A stretch of 64,000 nucleotides of DNA from Paenibacillus harenae DSM 16969 (GCF_000422465.1 NZ_KE383844.1:244963-308962); one strand, 5' to 3'. Positions 51,199 to 60,100 are shown, numbered from the stretch's first letter. Numbers and translations: made by a program. Notes: generated by a model from the letters alone, not told the origin.

Positions 51199-53916
51199 AT
51201 GTCTACACAAAATCATTATTCGGTTCGCACAACGCTGGAAGCAGGCGGCAAGTCGTTTGCTTACTACCGTCTAGGCGGGCTGGAGGAACAGGGGCTCGGC
51301 GACATTTCGAAGCTGCCTTTTTCCATCAAAGTATTGCTTGAGGCTGCCATTCGCCAATTCGACGGCCGTGCCATTACCCCTGAACATGTGAAGCAGCTGG
51401 CTACTTGGGCTGACGGACGCGAAGATAAAGAGATTCCTTTCATTCCAGCCCGTATCGTTTTGCAGGATTTCACCGGCGTACCTGTTGTCGTTGACCTTGC
51501 GGCTATGCGCGACACGGTTAAACGTGCAGGCGGCGACCCTAAGAAAATCAACCCGCTCGTTCCGGTTGACCTTGTTATCGACCACTCGGTTATGGTCGAC
51601 GCATTCGGTACGCCAGATGCGCTTGAGTACAACACGAAGGTTGAGTTCGAGCGTAACGAAGAACGTTACCGTTTCCTCCGCTGGGCTCAAACGGCGTTCG
51701 ATAACTTCCGCGCGGTTCCGCCGGGAACAGGTATCGTTCACCAGGTTAACCTTGAGTATCTGGCATCCGTTGCCGCTACCAAAACCATCGACGGCGAAAC
51801 CGTCGTATATCCGGATTCCCTCGTCGGTACGGACTCCCATACTACCATGATCAACGGTCTTGGCGTTGTCGGTTGGGGCGTTGGCGGTATCGAGGCGGAA
51901 GCGGGCATGCTTGGACAGCCTCTATACTTCGTTATGCCTGAGGTTATCGGCTTCAAGCTGACCGGCAAACTGGCGGAAGGCTCCACGGCGACTGACCTGG
52001 CGCTTACCGTTACTCAAATTTTGCGCAAAAAAGGCGTGGTCGGAAAATTCGTTGAATTCTACGGTCCCGGCCTTTCCAACATCAGCCTTGCAGACCGTGC
52101 AACGGTTGCGAACATGGCACCGGAATACGGCGCCACAATCGGTTTCTTCCCGGTCGATAACGAGACGCTCAACTACCTGCGCCAAACCGGCCGCGAAGAA
52201 GAGCAAATCGCGCTTGTTGACGCTTATTACAAGGCACAGGGCATGTTCCGTACGGACGAGACGCCGGATCCGGTATTCTCCGATGTGATCGAGCTTGATC
52301 TTTCGACAGTCGTTCCTTCCCTGGCAGGTCCGAAGCGTCCGCAGGACCGCGTTGAGCTGACGGAGATGAAAGAATCGTTCAACAACATCATCCGCACGCC
52401 GATCGACAAAGGCGGCTATGGCCTGAGCGACGAGAAAATCGGGCAAATGGTCGAAGTGAAGCATAATGACGGCCAATTGAGCAGCATGGGGACGGGCGCT
52501 GTCGTTATCGCCGCGATCACAAGCTGCACGAACACGTCTAACCCAAGCGTAATGGTTGGCGCAGGTCTCGTGGCGAAGAAAGCGGTAGAGCTTGGCCTGA
52601 AGAAGCCGGCTTATGTCAAAAGCTCCCTGACGCCGGGCTCGCTCGTCGTTACGGAATATTTGACCAAAGCGAACCTCATCGAGCCGCTTGAAGCGCTCGG
52701 CTTCCACGTTGCCGGCTACGGCTGCGCGACTTGTATCGGTAACTCCGGTCCGCTTCCTGACGAAGTAAGCAAGGCGATCGCGGACAACGACATGACCGTC
52801 TCCGCCGTCCTTTCCGGCAACCGGAACTTCGAAGGCCGCGTTCACGCGCAGGTCAAAGCGAACTACCTGGCTTCGCCGCCGCTTGTTATCGCTTATGCGC
52901 TGGCCGGCACGACGAACATTGATTTAACGACGGAACCAATCGGTTATACAGAAGATAATAAAGCCGTCTATCTGAAGGACATCTGGCCGACTTCGAAGGA
53001 AGTTAACGATGCCATGACGGCGGCTCTTAACCCGCAAATGTTCCGTGACAAATACGAGAATGTATTTACGCAGAACGAGCGTTGGAACGCGATCTCGGTG
53101 CCGGAAGGCGAAAGCTATGAGTGGGATGAGAAATCGACTTACATTCAAAACCCGCCGTTCTTCGAAAACCTCGGCTCCGAGCTCGACGATATTTCCGATA
53201 TCCAATCGGCAAGCGTGCTTGCATTGATGGGCGATTCCGTTACGACGGACCATATCTCCCCTGCAGGCAACATTACCGTGAACAGCCCTGGCGGCCAATA
53301 CCTGATCGAGAACGGCGTCGAACGCAAAGACTTCAACTCCTACGGCTCCCGCCGCGGTAACCACGAAGTCATGATGCGCGGGACGTTCGCGAACATCCGT
53401 ATCCGCAACCAGGTGGCTCCGGGCACGGAAGGCGGCGTAACGACTTACCTGCCTACCGATGAAGTGATGTCGATCTACGACGCATCGATGAAATATCAAC
53501 AAGAAGGCAAGAACCTCGTCGTTATTGCCGGCAAAGAGTACGGTACGGGAAGCTCCCGCGACTGGGCGGCTAAAGGAACGTACCTGCTGGGCGTCAAAGC
53601 CGTTATCGCGGAAAGCTTCGAGCGTATTCACCGCTCCAATCTCGTGGGCATGGGCGTATTGCCGCTCCAGTTCACGGATGGCCAAAGCTGGAAGACGCTT
53701 AACATTACCGGCCGCGAGACGTTCGATATCTCCGGTTTGTCCAATGATGTCACGCCAGGCTCGCAAGTTACCGTCAAAGCGACGCGCGAAGACGGCACAA
53801 GCTTCGATTTCCCGGCTATCGTGCGTCTGGACTCGATGGTTGACGTCGACTACTACCGCAACGGCGGCATCCTGCAGACGGTGCTTCGCCAAATGATCGC
53901 AAACATGCAGAAATAG
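51199..53916 (+). CDS. acnA: Aconitate hydratase
   Basis: A 905-aa TCA-cycle aconitase (AcnA/IRP1 type), interconverting citrate and isocitrate. The [4Fe-4S] ligands are Cys443 (ITSCTNTSNP), Cys509 and Cys512 (GYGCATCIGNSGPL). Other signatures are DSHTTMINGLGVVGWGVGGIEAEAGMLGQP in the N-terminal half, and GDSVTTDHISPAG and GKEYGTGSSRDWAAKG in the swivel domain. The second ATG is chosen because AGGAG is 7 bases before it. Monocistronic, with an inverted repeat in its leader and a strong terminator. Homologues also bind RNA when the cluster is lost. Confidence 0.96.
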   Translation: MSTQNHYSVRTTLEAGGKSFAYYRLGGLEEQGLGDISKLPFSIKVLLEAAIRQFDGRAITPEHVKQLATWADGREDKEIPFIPARIVLQDFTGVPVVVDLAAMRDTVKRAGGDPKKINPLVPVDLVIDHSVMVDAFGTPDALEYNTKVEFERNEERYRFLRWAQTAFDNFRAVPPGTGIVHQVNLEYLASVAATKTIDGETVVYPDSLVGTDSHTTMINGLGVVGWGVGGIEAEAGMLGQPLYFVMPEVIGFKLTGKLAEGSTATDLALTVTQILRKKGVVGKFVEFYGPGLSNISLADRATVANMAPEYGATIGFFPVDNETLNYLRQTGREEEQIALVDAYYKAQGMFRTDETPDPVFSDVIELDLSTVVPSLAGPKRPQDRVELTEMKESFNNIIRTPIDKGGYGLSDEKIGQMVEVKHNDGQLSSMGTGAVVIAAITSCTNTSNPSVMVGAGLVAKKAVELGLKKPAYVKSSLTPGSLVVTEYLTKANLIEPLEALGFHVAGYGCATCIGNSGPLPDEVSKAIADNDMTVSAVLSGNRNFEGRVHAQVKANYLASPPLVIAYALAGTTNIDLTTEPIGYTEDNKAVYLKDIWPTSKEVNDAMTAALNPQMFRDKYENVFTQNERWNAISVPEGESYEWDEKSTYIQNPPFFENLGSELDDISDIQSASVLALMGDSVTTDHISPAGNITVNSPGGQYLIENGVERKDFNSYGSRRGNHEVMMRGTFANIRIRNQVAPGTEGGVTTYLPTDEVMSIYDASMKYQQEGKNLVVIAGKEYGTGSSRDWAAKGTYLLGVKAVIAESFERIHRSNLVGMGVLPLQFTDGQSWKTLNITGRETFDISGLSNDVTPGSQVTVKATREDGTSFDFPAIVRLDSMVDVDYYRNGGILQTVLRQMIANMQK

Positions 53917-53931
53917 GCTTCAAAACAAGCA

Positions 53932-53977
53932 GAAACGGCGGTGGCGTCCTTCCGGGGACGCCGCCGTTTACTCTTTT
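53932..53977 (+). terminator. Terminator of acnA
   Basis: AAACGGCG..GGCGTCC pairs with GGACGCC..GCCGTTT around TTCCGG, then ACTCTTTT. The left flank CAAGCAGAAACG is shared with the hairpin at 40958. Confidence 0.85.
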
Positions 53978-54022
53978 CTGAAGCAACGCATGAAGCAAGC
54001 TCACCCTAAAATCGGTATCGAA

Positions 54023-54072
54023 GTGAAATATAAGCTTTGTTATAAGCGCTAAACATATAAATTTATATATTG
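54023..54072 (+). repeat. 51-bp dispersed repeat, copy 3
   Basis: GTGAAATATAAGCTTTG..AAGCGCTAAACATATAA, same orientation as copies at 41006 and 47199 and more diverged at the right end. It lies between the acnA terminator and the IclR terminator. Confidence 0.65.
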
Positions 54073-54073
54073 C

Positions 54074-54114
54074 AAAAAAAAGCAGGCCCAAGGAATTCCT
54101 TGGGTCCGCTTTTT
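54074..54114. terminator. Bidirectional terminator between acnA and the iclR-type gene
   Basis: A perfect CCCAAGGAATTCCTTGGG core extended by AGC..GCT, with an A run on one side and a T run on the other. On the minus strand it ends just after the regulator stop. Confidence 0.85.
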
Positions 54115-54858
54115 CTATAGAATCATGATCCCCATCCGCTTGGCCGATTCCATCATGACCGGCGCGTAATCCGTCATCGTCTGTATCGTTAGCCGGCTCG
54201 CCGGACCGGATACGGACAGCGCTGCAGCAATTTTACCGGTACGGTCGAAGATCGGCGCCGATAAGGCAGCCGCTCCGGGCTCCCGTTCTTCGAAGCTGGT
54301 CGCATAGCCGTTCTCGCAAATCTCCGCCAGCTGCTGCTTGTACATATCGAGATCAATCGTATTCAACCAAGCCGGGTTTTCAAAAATGCTTTGCTGGACG
54401 GCCGGCTCTGCATAAGCGATAAGCACCTTGCTGGACGCGCCAGCATATAACGGCAGCCTGGCGCCTACCGGAGCGACCCGTCTAACCGGCTGATTGCTCT
54501 GCACGGCTTGAATGCGAATCCGCTCGATGCCGTCTCTGACATAAATGCTGACCGTTTCTCCCAGCTGATCGCGCAGCCGCCCCATCTCCGGCAGCCAGAT
54601 CGTTGCCTGGTCATCCGTTCGTGACAGGTTGGCGGACAGCTCCCACACTTTGAGGCCCAGATGATAGCGGTCCGTCGACCGGTCGCGCTCGATGAAGCCC
54701 TTCTCTTCGAGTGTTGCAAGCATGCGGTGAACCGTGCTCTTGTGCAAGCCGACATGTTCGGCAATTTCAGTCATGGCCCAGTCCGTCTTCGCAGTAAAGC
54801 ATAGCAATATATCAAGCGCCCGATCCACTGCCCGAACCGTCGATTTCCCTTCCTCCAT
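54115..54858 (-). CDS. IclR-family transcriptional regulator
   Basis: A 247-aa regulator with an N-terminal winged helix (STVRAVDRALDILLCFTAKTDWAMTEIAEHVGLHKSTVHRMLATLEEKGFI, about 5-60) and the C-terminal IclR effector domain (about 75-245). The latter has VAPVGARLPLYAGASSKVLIAY and REPGAAALSAPIFDRTGKIAAALSVSGPASRLT. The ATG at 54858 is favoured by GAGGTG upstream over a TTG 36 bases earlier. Divergent from the alpha/beta hydrolase gene with a 218-bp gap, which makes that gene a candidate target. Effectors of the family are usually small aromatic or organic acids. Confidence 0.88.
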   Translation of the reverse strand: MEEGKSTVRAVDRALDILLCFTAKTDWAMTEIAEHVGLHKSTVHRMLATLEEKGFIERDRSTDRYHLGLKVWELSANLSRTDDQATIWLPEMGRLRDQLGETVSIYVRDGIERIRIQAVQSNQPVRRVAPVGARLPLYAGASSKVLIAYAEPAVQQSIFENPAWLNTIDLDMYKQQLAEICENGYATSFEEREPGAAALSAPIFDRTGKIAAALSVSGPASRLTIQTMTDYAPVMMESAKRMGIMIL

Positions 54859-54999
54859 GCAGCCGCACCTCTTTCGATTAAAGGTTTCATCCAATGAAAC
54901 CGATTCTCATTCAGTATAACCCATTGCTTCCTGCAACGTAAAGAAAAGTTACTTACATTACAGGATCATTACAATCGATTAACATTTAATCGACATCAA

Positions 55000-55029
55000 T
55001 TGACAGGCCTATAGAACCGGTACTACGAT
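55000..55029 (+). promoter_or_regulatory. Probable promoter of the alpha/beta hydrolase gene
   Basis: A consensus -35 TTGACA (55000-55005), an 18-base spacer and TACGAT (55024-55029), 48 bases before the start codon. ATTAA/TTAAT-type AT dyads lie just upstream (54977-54990). Confidence 0.5.
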
Positions 55030-55076
55030 AAAAGTACTACAAATGATAAGCGCTTACACCTCAAGGAGATGACGAC

Positions 55077-56129
55077 ATGAGCTCAACGACGATGACACCT
55101 ATGGAAGGCGGATTTCCGCAAAGCCTTCAGCCATTTCCCATATCTGGAAGCGACAACCGCTTTGCCCTTCGAAAGACGAGAAGCCGGGGGAAACATCTGT
55201 TGGTCGCGTCGGTCGCATCCCTTACGGCGATGTGCCTGCTTGCGGTCGTTATTTTTCATGGGTACGTCGCTTGGATGCTTGCTTATCCGTTCGTCGCTCC
55301 GCTCGCCTCCAATCCGAAGGCCGCTATAGGCGTGGACTATGAAGACGTCATCTTCCCCAGCAAGAGCGGCGATACGACGGTAAGCGGCTGGTTTATTCCG
55401 GCGGATGCCGGTACGAGCCAGCCTGCTGCGGGATCTGCGCGCACCGTCGTGTTCAGCCACGGATATGGAGCGAATCGCGAAGAAGCTTGGGTGCCGATGT
55501 ATGAGCTTTCGAAGATGCTGCACGGCTTAAACTACAATATATTGCTGTTTGACTACGGATACGCCTCCAAGCAGTATAAGGCGCCGGCCACCGGCGGCCT
55601 CGAGGAAGCGCAGCAGCTGCTGGCCGCAGTTGACTACGCCAAGTCCCGCGGCGCCGAAGATATCGTCGTATGGGGATTCTCCATGGGTGCCGGAACAGCT
55701 CTGCAGGCAGCTCTGCAGACCGATGAGATTGATGCCATGATTCTGGACAGTTTGTTTATTCCGAGCCCTGAGGCGCTTTTTGATAATTTAAATCAATTCA
55801 TACAGCTGCCGCGCTTCTCTCTGCCGTTAATCCAATCGTTGATCCCGCTTTGGACGGGAAAGGGCTTCGGTTCCATTCCGGCTGATGAGGTCATCTCGAA
55901 CGTGTACGATATTCCCATGTTCGTGATGCACGGCACGAAGGATGTGAAGGCGCCCTACCAGACAGCTGAAGCCGTTGCCGACGGCCAAGGGAATATCCTC
56001 TCCCGCATGTGGATCGTAGAGGAAGGGGAGCACGAGATGCTGTTCCGGGCTCATCCAGGCGAATACATTCAACGCGCGGCGGTATTTCTGAGTCAAGTCG
56101 ATCAGCAGCTGCAGGCGGAGAAAGCTTAA
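55077..56129 (+). CDS. Membrane-anchored alpha/beta hydrolase
   Basis: A 350-aa protein with one hydrophobic anchor (about residues 40-65) and an extracytoplasmic alpha/beta hydrolase domain. The nucleophile elbow is GFSMGAG with Ser202. The acid is probably Asp in HGTKDVKAPYQ and the base His in EEGEHEMLF; VVFSHGYGANREEAW supplies the oxyanion strand. It resembles YqkD/BAAT-like hydrolases of bacilli with unknown substrates. AAGGAG lies 8 bases before the ATG. Single gene with its own promoter and terminator, divergent from an IclR regulator. Confidence 0.85.
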   Translation: MSSTTMTPMEGGFPQSLQPFPISGSDNRFALRKTRSRGKHLLVASVASLTAMCLLAVVIFHGYVAWMLAYPFVAPLASNPKAAIGVDYEDVIFPSKSGDTTVSGWFIPADAGTSQPAAGSARTVVFSHGYGANREEAWVPMYELSKMLHGLNYNILLFDYGYASKQYKAPATGGLEEAQQLLAAVDYAKSRGAEDIVVWGFSMGAGTALQAALQTDEIDAMILDSLFIPSPEALFDNLNQFIQLPRFSLPLIQSLIPLWTGKGFGSIPADEVISNVYDIPMFVMHGTKDVKAPYQTAEAVADGQGNILSRMWIVEEGEHEMLFRAHPGEYIQRAAVFLSQVDQQLQAEKA

Positions 56130-56154
56130 TACCCCAGAAAGCTGAATGCCCCCA

Positions 56155-56197
56155 AACGAGCTTGTGACCTCCTAGTGAAGGCACAAGCTCGTTTTTT
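56155..56197 (+). terminator. Terminator of the alpha/beta hydrolase gene
   Basis: A 12-bp stem AACGAGCTTGTG / CACAAGCTCGTT with an inner CCT/AGG and a run of six T. Confidence 0.92.
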
Positions 56198-56349
56198 GTC
56201 CGTTTTTTTCGCTTTTAGCCATTCCAATGGAAGCCGGTTCCTGCTATATTTTCATTTTCATCCTCATTTCTAAAAGGCGACATAAGCCCGGGCGGCCGCG
56301 AATACATCTAGCATAGATGCACATGTTGCGACCCAAGGAGGCGAAGGCC

Positions 56350-57441
56350 GTGCTTTTTGTTTACGGAACGCTCATGCCTGTTCGTGTGATGGAGTTAATC
56401 CGCCATTGGAAAATGCAAGAGAAGGAGCATACTGCCGTTATTTTGCAGGCTGCTCCTGAATTAGATCGGCAATATGTCCAGCTGCTTCAATCCTGGGAAC
56501 CGGTATTCTCCCATACAGCTCACTACGCTGCGCAATGGCTCGATGAATGGCTGCCTTACTCCTATCGTTTGCCTCCGCAAATCGATCAAACCGTAGATTC
56601 CCTTATCGAGGCCGCGGCCGAGCAATCCCGTACCTATGTGGATCAGCTCACGCAGCTGATTGAACGGACTACTCCGCCTTCCGGTATCTCGAATATCCGA
56701 ACGGTCATCGCCCACTCTATCCGGGAGTCCAATTATTATCTGGGCTTGATGAGCGCTTACCGTCAGGGCGCGATAAACCAGGCAAGCTTCGATCACCCGC
56801 GGTCCACGGTTCAGCAAGTGCCGATCGGCGGGCATACGCTTCCTCCGCTTCCTTATGCTTACGACGCGCTTGAGCCTTACATTGATGAGGAAACGATGAG
56901 AATTCATCACGATGTCCACCATCAATCGTACGTGGACGGTCTGAACAAGGCGGAGAAGGAGCTTCAGCAAGCGCGAGCCTCCGGCAATTTCGATCTCGTG
57001 AAGCATTGGGAGCGCGAGCTTGCTTTTAACGGCGCGGGACACTATTTGCACACGCTGTTCTGGAGCACGATGTCGCCATACGGCGGCGGAGAGGCGACAG
57101 GCACGATCGGCCATCAGATTACGAACGACTTCGGCAGCTACGCTGCGTTCAAGAAGCAGTTCAGCGAGGCAGCCGCCAAGGTGGAGGGCAGCGGATGGGC
57201 CATTCTCGTATGGAGCCCTCGCAGCCGGCGGCTTGAAATACTAACCGCGGAGAAGCACCAGAACTTATCGCAATGGGACGTTATTCCGCTGCTTCCGCTC
57301 GATGTATGGGAGCACGCCTACTACTTAAAGCATCAGAGCAAGCGGCCCGAATATATAGCCGACTGGTGGAACGTCGTCAACTGGCCGTACGTTAACGACC
57401 GTTTCGAGGAAGCCCGCAATCTCGTCTGGTTGCCGTATTGA
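56350..57441 (+). CDS. sodF: SodF-like superoxide dismutase with N-terminal helical domain
   Basis: A 363-aa protein. Residues about 165-360 are an Fe/Mn superoxide dismutase domain: LPPLPYAYDALEPYIDEETMRIHHDVHHQSYVDGLN with the first metal His, NGAGHYLHTLFWSTMSP with the second, and PLLPLDVWEHAYYLKHQSKRPEYIADWWNVVNW with the Asp and third His. The first ~160 residues are all-helical (MELIRHWKMQEKEHTAVILQAAPELDRQYVQLL) and unlike SOD. A GTG start is preferred (GGAGG 8 bases upstream); an ATG 33 bases earlier lacks a site. Ordinary SODs are about 200 aa. Bacillus subtilis SodF is also extended, so this is probably that paralogue; activity is unproven. Confidence 0.85.
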   Translation: MLFVYGTLMPVRVMELIRHWKMQEKEHTAVILQAAPELDRQYVQLLQSWEPVFSHTAHYAAQWLDEWLPYSYRLPPQIDQTVDSLIEAAAEQSRTYVDQLTQLIERTTPPSGISNIRTVIAHSIRESNYYLGLMSAYRQGAINQASFDHPRSTVQQVPIGGHTLPPLPYAYDALEPYIDEETMRIHHDVHHQSYVDGLNKAEKELQQARASGNFDLVKHWERELAFNGAGHYLHTLFWSTMSPYGGGEATGTIGHQITNDFGSYAAFKKQFSEAAAKVEGSGWAILVWSPRSRRLEILTAEKHQNLSQWDVIPLLPLDVWEHAYYLKHQSKRPEYIADWWNVVNWPYVNDRFEEARNLVWLPY

Positions 57442-57454
57442 GGCGGCCAACGGC

Positions 57455-57491
57455 AAAAAAACCGGCAGGAGCGGGCTCCTGCCGGTTTTTA
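57455..57491. terminator. Bidirectional terminator between sodF and folE
   Basis: A perfect ACCGGCAGGAG / CTCCTGCCGGT stem with a CGGG loop, with seven A before and five T after. It can end both convergent transcripts. Confidence 0.93.
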
Positions 57492-57496
57492 CCATA

Positions 57497-58090
57497 TTAT
57501 TGCTTCAACAAAGCCAAAAACTCTGAGCGAAGCGCGGAGCTGCTGCGGAATTCGCCGCGTACGCCGGACGTGACCGTTTTGCTGCCCGGCTTCTTCACGC
57601 CGCGGGCGCACATGCACAGATGTTCGCCTTCCACGACGACCATTACGCCGTGAGGCTGCAGCTCTTGTTCCATAATGTCCGCGATTTGCGAAGTAATGCG
57701 TTCCTGTACCTGCAAGCGCCTCGTGACCGCCTCTACCAGTCTGGCCAGTTTGCTGAGCCCCGCGATTTTGCCGCTCGGGATATAGCCGATATGCACCTTG
57801 CCGAAGAATGGCGCCATATGATGCTCGCATTGGCTGTAATAGACGATATCTTTGACGATGACGAGCTCCTCGTGCTTCTCGTCGAACGTAACCCCAAGCA
57901 CCTCGCGCGGATCTACTTCATACCCCGCGAAAATCTCCTCATACATGCGGGTTACTCGGGCTGGTGTCTCAAGCAGTCCCTCGCGTTCCACATCCTCCCC
58001 AACGAGCTTTAAAATCTCTTTAATATGGTACTCGATCTGTTCGCGGTTGCTTATTACCTTCGAGTTGACATAATCCTTCCTTCCCGCCAT
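57497..58090 (-). CDS. folE: GTP cyclohydrolase I
   Basis: A 197-aa enzyme making dihydroneopterin triphosphate from GTP, the first step of folate synthesis. Zinc ligands Cys88 and His91 in YYSQCEHHMAPFFGKVHIGYIP and Cys159 in GEHLCMCARG are present, as are GLSKLARLVEAVTRRLQVQERIT and KTVTSGVRGEF. The start at 58090 is selected for GGGGAG 7 bases upstream, trimming 11 residues of a longer frame. It follows yneF by 39 bases. Confidence 0.95.
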   Translation of the reverse strand: MAGRKDYVNSKVISNREQIEYHIKEILKLVGEDVEREGLLETPARVTRMYEEIFAGYEVDPREVLGVTFDEKHEELVIVKDIVYYSQCEHHMAPFFGKVHIGYIPSGKIAGLSKLARLVEAVTRRLQVQERITSQIADIMEQELQPHGVMVVVEGEHLCMCARGVKKPGSKTVTSGVRGEFRSSSALRSEFLALLKQ

Positions 58091-58129
58091 TCCTGAACTC
58101 CCCTTCCGGCCCCACTTACCCATTCCTTC

Positions 58130-58351
58130 TTATTTGCGAGGAAATTTTTGATTTTTCATCATGTGCTGCGCCTTCTGCATTTGCTGCTTATTCAGATTAT
58201 AGCCCATCTGCTTCGCCATCTTCTGAATCATTTCCGGATTGCTCTGCATCTTCTCAAGCTGCTTCCGCAAATAGAATACGCCTGCAAAAAATCCCCCTGC
58301 CGCACCGACAATTAACGTTACGATAGGGACTACAATGTTAACCCATGACAT
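58130..58351 (-). CDS. yneF: YneF family (UPF0154) small membrane protein
   Basis: A 73-aa protein with one N-terminal transmembrane helix (WVNIVVPIVTLIVGAAGGFFAGVFYL) and a conserved cytoplasmic tail LEKMQSNPEMIQKMAKQMGYNLNKQQMQKAQHMMKNQK. This is the diagnostic UPF0154/YneF pattern of Bacillota; the function is unknown. ATG at 58351, with AGGTGG about 5 bases upstream; a GTG three codons earlier is less likely. Confidence 0.88.
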   Translation of the reverse strand: MSWVNIVVPIVTLIVGAAGGFFAGVFYLRKQLEKMQSNPEMIQKMAKQMGYNLNKQQMQKAQHMMKNQKFPRK

Positions 58352-58478
58352 AAATGCCACCTAATCCTTTCCAAGCTCCTGCTGTATATAATGTTCCCAT
58401 GATAGCATGTTCGCCTTCCGTTCGCAATGAGCGGATTATAGACCTTTTGCGCATACTCTTTCCGCCGCGGAACGCTGC

Positions 58479-59663
58479 TCAAACATCCATAGGGCCTGAC
58501 TCCGTCCGCTCACTCTTTTCCCCTTCGCCGCCGATCCTCTCCAGCGCTTCCTCAATCGCGGCCAACGCTTCCGCATCGGTCTCTGTCCCGGCTGCGCGGC
58601 GAAGCGCCGCCTCCGCCTGCTCTCCGCCGATCCTGGATAACGACCATGCAGCCGTTCCGCGAAGCACCGCTCTCGTATCCTGCTCAAGCACCTTAATGAG
58701 GTCCGGCACCGCGCTTTCCTCCTTGAAATTGCCAAGCGCGATAACCGCATTGCGCTGAATCGGTTTCTTGCCGCGCCACGCCGAGGAGGTATGGCCGTAT
58801 CTCGCTTTGAACTCTTTGTTGCCGATCGTCAGCAGCGGGATAAGCAGCGGCTTAACAAGCTCCGGTTCCGGCTGCAGCTCCGGCTGATGCGTCCAGTTCC
58901 TGCCCCGGTTCACCGGGCAGACGATCTGACAGGTATCGCAGCCGTACAGCCGGTTGCCGATCTTCCGCATGAACTCGTCGGTCAGCATCCCCTTCGTCTG
59001 CGTAAGGAAGGAGACGCACCGGCTTGCATTTAATTGCCCCGGACCGACCAACGCATCCGTCGGGCACGCGTCTATGCATTTCGTACAAGAACCGCAGCCC
59101 TCGGTAATCGGCTCGTCCGGCTCAAGCGGCAGGTTCGTAATCATTTCGCCCAGATAGATCCACGAGCCCAGCTTCGGCGACAGGATCGAGCAGTTCTTGG
59201 CGCTCCAGCCAATTCCTGCCCGCTCCGCGACCGCGCGGTCCGACAAAGCGCCGGTATCGACCATGCTTTCCGCCCGAAGCTCTGGAACGCGCTCGCGAAG
59301 CCATGCCTCCAGCTTCGCAAGCCGGTCCCGCAGGACGCGATGGTAATCGTCGCCCCAAGCCGAACGGGACATGATGCCGCGCCTGGCCCCCGGCTCCGAC
59401 TTCGGCGGGTTCGCAAGCTTCGACGGATAGGCGACGGCTATGGCGATAATCGACTGCGGGTTATCGAATAGTAGAGCGGGATTCGTCCTCTTCTCCAGAT
59501 CGGGCTCCTCGAAGCCCGACTCCCTCCCGAGCTCACGGTGCCGGATCAGCACCTGCTTCAAGCTCGTGAACGGATCCGCGGAAGCGATTCCGATTTGGTC
59601 GATACCAAGGCTTGGCGCCGCTTGAATCATCTCCCGCTTCAGCTTCGTCCACCGGTCTGTCAT
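58479..59663 (-). CDS. queG: Epoxyqueuosine reductase QueG with HEAT-like C-terminus
   Basis: A 394-aa cobalamin- and Fe-S-dependent enzyme converting epoxyqueuosine to queuosine in tRNA. Two [4Fe-4S] motifs are visible, GCGSCTKCIDACPTDALVGPGQLNASRCVSF and YGCDTCQIVCPVNRG. The DUF1730-type N-terminal domain has SAWGDDYHRVLRDRLAKLEAWL and DTGALSDRAVAERAGIGWSAKN. The C-terminal 100 residues are PBS/HEAT-like helical repeats (RNAVIALGNFKEESAVPDLIKVLEQD...), as in Bacillus QueG. Last gene of the operon ntdP-lepB-rnhA-queG, starting two bases after the rnhA stop. Confidence 0.93.
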   Translation of the reverse strand: MTDRWTKLKREMIQAAPSLGIDQIGIASADPFTSLKQVLIRHRELGRESGFEEPDLEKRTNPALLFDNPQSIIAIAVAYPSKLANPPKSEPGARRGIMSRSAWGDDYHRVLRDRLAKLEAWLRERVPELRAESMVDTGALSDRAVAERAGIGWSAKNCSILSPKLGSWIYLGEMITNLPLEPDEPITEGCGSCTKCIDACPTDALVGPGQLNASRCVSFLTQTKGMLTDEFMRKIGNRLYGCDTCQIVCPVNRGRNWTHQPELQPEPELVKPLLIPLLTIGNKEFKARYGHTSSAWRGKKPIQRNAVIALGNFKEESAVPDLIKVLEQDTRAVLRGTAAWSLSRIGGEQAEAALRRAAGTETDAEALAAIEEALERIGGEGEKSERTESGPMDV

Positions 59664-59665
59664 CG

Positions 59666-60100
59666 CTATAACCTTCTGATCGCTTCGCGGGCCAGCTCGT
59701 CGCAGCGATTATTCCACTCGTTGTCGCTGTGGCCTTTGACCTTCACGTATTCAACCTTATGCTTGCCCATAAGCGCCCACAGCTCCTTCCACAGCTCCTG
59801 ATTCTCGACCGGGTCCTTCTTGCTGTTCTTCCAGCCGTTGCGCAGCCAGCCGTGAATCCATCCCTTCTGAAAGCAGTTCACGACATAAGCCGAATCGCTG
59901 TACACCTTCACCTGACAAGGCTCTTTCAGAAGTTTCAGCCCTTCAATAACAGCCTGGATCTCCATGCGATTGTTCGTCGTATGCTTCTCTCCGCCCGAAA
60001 TTTCCTTCTGGTGGGGACCGAAGAACAATATTGCCCCCCAGCCGCCCGGTCCCGGATTGCCCGAGCAGGCGCCGTCCGTATAGATCATTACTTCTTTCAT
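59666..60100 (-). CDS. rnhA: Ribonuclease HI
   Basis: A 144-aa endonuclease that cuts RNA in RNA-DNA hybrids. The catalytic acidic residues are Asp9 (IYTDGACSGNPGPGGWG), Glu47 (NNRMEIQAV), Asp69 (VYSDSAYVVN) and Asp134 (NRCDELAREA), with His124 in the flexible loop (KGHSDNEWN). The basic handle region is present (GWIHGWLRNGWKNSKK). The start overlaps the lepB stop (ATGA), with AAGGAG upstream. Length is typical. Confidence 0.96.
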   Translation of the reverse strand: MKEVMIYTDGACSGNPGPGGWGAILFFGPHQKEISGGEKHTTNNRMEIQAVIEGLKLLKEPCQVKVYSDSAYVVNCFQKGWIHGWLRNGWKNSKKDPVENQELWKELWALMGKHKVEYVKVKGHSDNEWNNRCDELAREAIRRL

